A stretch of 6,766 nucleotides of DNA from Oligoflexia bacterium (lineage in GTDB: Bacteria > Myxococcota_A > UBA796 > UBA2385). Below the pieces are notes generated by a model. It was not told where the DNA came from and did no database searches. It saw nothing but the letters and a program-made list of their open reading frames with translations. Shown here in pieces: positions 5,583 to 6,766 of this stretch. The stretch is taken from the NCBI GenBank assembly GCA_013152105.1, contig JAADHA010000136.1, positions 6,743 to 13,508 of the forward strand, written 5' to 3'. Numbering within the stretch: the stretch's first letter is position 1; the number at the start of each line of letters is the position of its first letter. A program made the position numbers and the translations under genes.

Positions 5583-6766
5583 ATGCTCGTCACAAGCCTG
5601 ATCCTCGCGCTGTCTACGCCGGCCTTGGCCGGTGGTTCCTACAGCTCGGACTCTCAGCACTTTATCTTGGGAGACTCTGCCAATGTCTTCCAGAAGACCG
5701 AATACGACACGGACTGGCTGCCCACCGGCAGTCCGGTCCAGGTGCGGTTTCAGATCGCGGGAATGGGCAGCGCGGATGTGGTGATGGAAGGCGACGCCGA
5801 TCTGTGGTGGCCCACCGACCTGAACCTGGGCTTCTTCCCCGAACCCGACAGCGGTGCGCTGACGGTGGACAGCAACCTCGAAGCCGTGACCTCGGTCAAG
5901 TTCGACATCTTCGGCTACACCTGGGAACAGGTGATCGACTCGCGCACCCTGGCGGATGTCGTTGGCGACGCGGTTTTCACGCCTTTCGTCTTGGATGACT
6001 CTGCCCAGGACCGCGTCGAGATCGTCAACGACGATGGCGCGGTCGAAGTCGTCAGCTACTCTCTCGACGTGTTCGCGGGCGTCGGCCTGACCCTCTCGGC
6101 GACCATCGGTCCCCAGGCGATCGTCGGCTTCGAAGGTCTGGGTTGGCAGACCGACGACTCCTTCTTGGAGACCGAAGCGGGGACGCTCAGCTACGCGGCG
6201 CTGGGGCAGGCGGTACAGGACGTCGCGGCGACCTTCATCGCGGCCTGGGACGCGACCCTCTCGATCATCATCACGCCCTCGGTCGACCTGGATGCCGGGA
6301 TCCTCGGTTCGTACACGGTCGTCGAGTTCGAGATCCCGATCACGCTGTCCTCGACCAGCTTCGAACAAGAGTTTCCGACCACCGACCTGTCCTTCCCCTT
6401 GCCGGTCCTGGCGACCGACATCGACAGCTACGACTTCGGCGAGCTGACGGTCGATGAACTGGCCAACCTGAACATGGCCATCTACAACGATGGCGAACTC
6501 AACCTTGAGGGCGCGCCCGCCTTGACCGGCTCGTCCTACTTCATGCTCTACCCCAATTACTTCCAGGCCAGCCCGGGCAGCGAGGACGGCCTGGTCGTCA
6601 CCTTCGCTCCCGAGTCGGCGGGTTCCTTTGAAGCGTCCTTGCTGTTGACCAGCAACGATCCCTACCAACCCGCCAAAGAGATCCTGCTGACCGGAACGGC
6701 GGTCGACCCACCTGTGATCGACGATCCGACCGATGGCGGCACAGCCGACGGCGACACGGGCTCGTC
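5583..6766 (+). CDS. acidic secreted protein with ASH/choice-of-anchor-D type domain (3' end cut by window edge)
   Basis: 394 residues are visible and the frame is open at the right edge. A short signal peptide ends in ALA (cleavage near residue 16/17). Residues about 17-275 form a strand-rich region I do not recognise. Residues about 280-373 match the ASH (ASPM/SPD-2/Hydin)-like Ig fold seen in bacterial choice-of-anchor-D proteins: DFGELTVDE, IYNDGELNL, SPGSEDGLVVTFAPESAG, LTSNDPYQPAKE, LLTGTA. An Asp/Gly/Thr-rich stretch from about 375 looks like a linker, which in myxobacterial proteins often leads to a C-terminal sorting or anchor segment (for example MYXO-CTERM); that part lies outside the window. 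By my count the visible part has 62 Asp/Glu but only 3 Lys and 3 Arg, and no Cys. A structural, surface-exposed or extracellular role is likely, but no enzymatic motif is visible. It may share the M16 operon's transcript. Confidence 0.88.
   Translation, partial: MLVTSLILALSTPALAGGSYSSDSQHFILGDSANVFQKTEYDTDWLPTGSPVQVRFQIAGMGSADVVMEGDADLWWPTDLNLGFFPEPDSGALTVDSNLEAVTSVKFDIFGYTWEQVIDSRTLADVVGDAVFTPFVLDDSAQDRVEIVNDDGAVEVVSYSLDVFAGVGLTLSATIGPQAIVGFEGLGWQTDDSFLETEAGTLSYAALGQAVQDVAATFIAAWDATLSIIITPSVDLDAGILGSYTVVEFEIPITLSSTSFEQEFPTTDLSFPLPVLATDIDSYDFGELTVDELANLNMAIYNDGELNLEGAPALTGSSYFMLYPNYFQASPGSEDGLVVTFAPESAGSFEASLLLTSNDPYQPAKEILLTGTAVDPPVIDDPTDGGTADGDTGS

Noticed and set aside
5541..6668. Minus-strand open frame of 375 codons opposite the last gene.
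   Set aside because: The plus-strand frame has a signal peptide, a ribosome site and an ASH-like domain. The minus frame is Arg/Gly/Val-rich with no motif, as expected from GC-rich antisense codons.
1..6766. CRISPR arrays, tRNA/rRNA genes, transposases, phage genes, toxin-antitoxin pairs.
   Set aside because: No spaced identical repeats, RNA-gene sequence, transposase motifs or small paired toxin/antitoxin genes were seen on either strand.

Overview
The window is GC-rich DNA and reads as a dense stretch of bacterial chromosome. It holds five protein-coding genes in two divergent groups, with little non-coding sequence. No RNA gene, CRISPR array, transposase or phage gene was seen. A secreted protein with an ASH/choice-of-anchor-D type domain and an Asp/Gly/Thr-rich tail, a long pentapeptide-repeat protein, and the GC-rich codon use all suggest a myxobacterium-like organism (former Deltaproteobacteria, Myxococcota or a relative). 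This is an inference from gene style, not a phylogenetic result.

Left half, minus strand (2480 down to 1): a 598-residue protein with 45 pentapeptide repeats in unbroken register, followed by a probable seven-bladed beta-propeller. Two bases after its stop codon starts an alpha/beta hydrolase of the lipase/esterase type, which runs off the left edge. Neither has a visible signal peptide, so both probably act in the cytoplasm. The tight spacing implies translational coupling.

Centre (2481-2592): a 112-base divergent intergenic region with a perfect 15-bp tandem duplication, an overlapping 16-bp dyad, and a separate 7-bp GC stem-loop. These are plausible control elements for one or both divergent units.

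Right half, plus strand: two exported M16-family peptidase subunits joined by a TGATG stop/start overlap. The first keeps the zinc site (HxxEH plus distal Glu) and has lost the C-terminal Arg/Tyr pair. The second has lost the zinc site and keeps Arg/Tyr. Together they look like one obligate heterodimeric envelope metalloprotease. After 75 bases comes a very acidic, cysteine-free secreted protein ending (within the window) in an ASH-like domain and a linker. It is cut by the right edge, and a possible promoter overlaps the end of the second M16 gene.

Overall the gene families are recognisable. The less ordinary points are the pentapeptide/propeller fusion coupled to a hydrolase, the cleanly divided M16 active site, the structured divergent region, and the unknown N-terminal domain of the last protein. 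I found no convincing evidence of an entirely new system.
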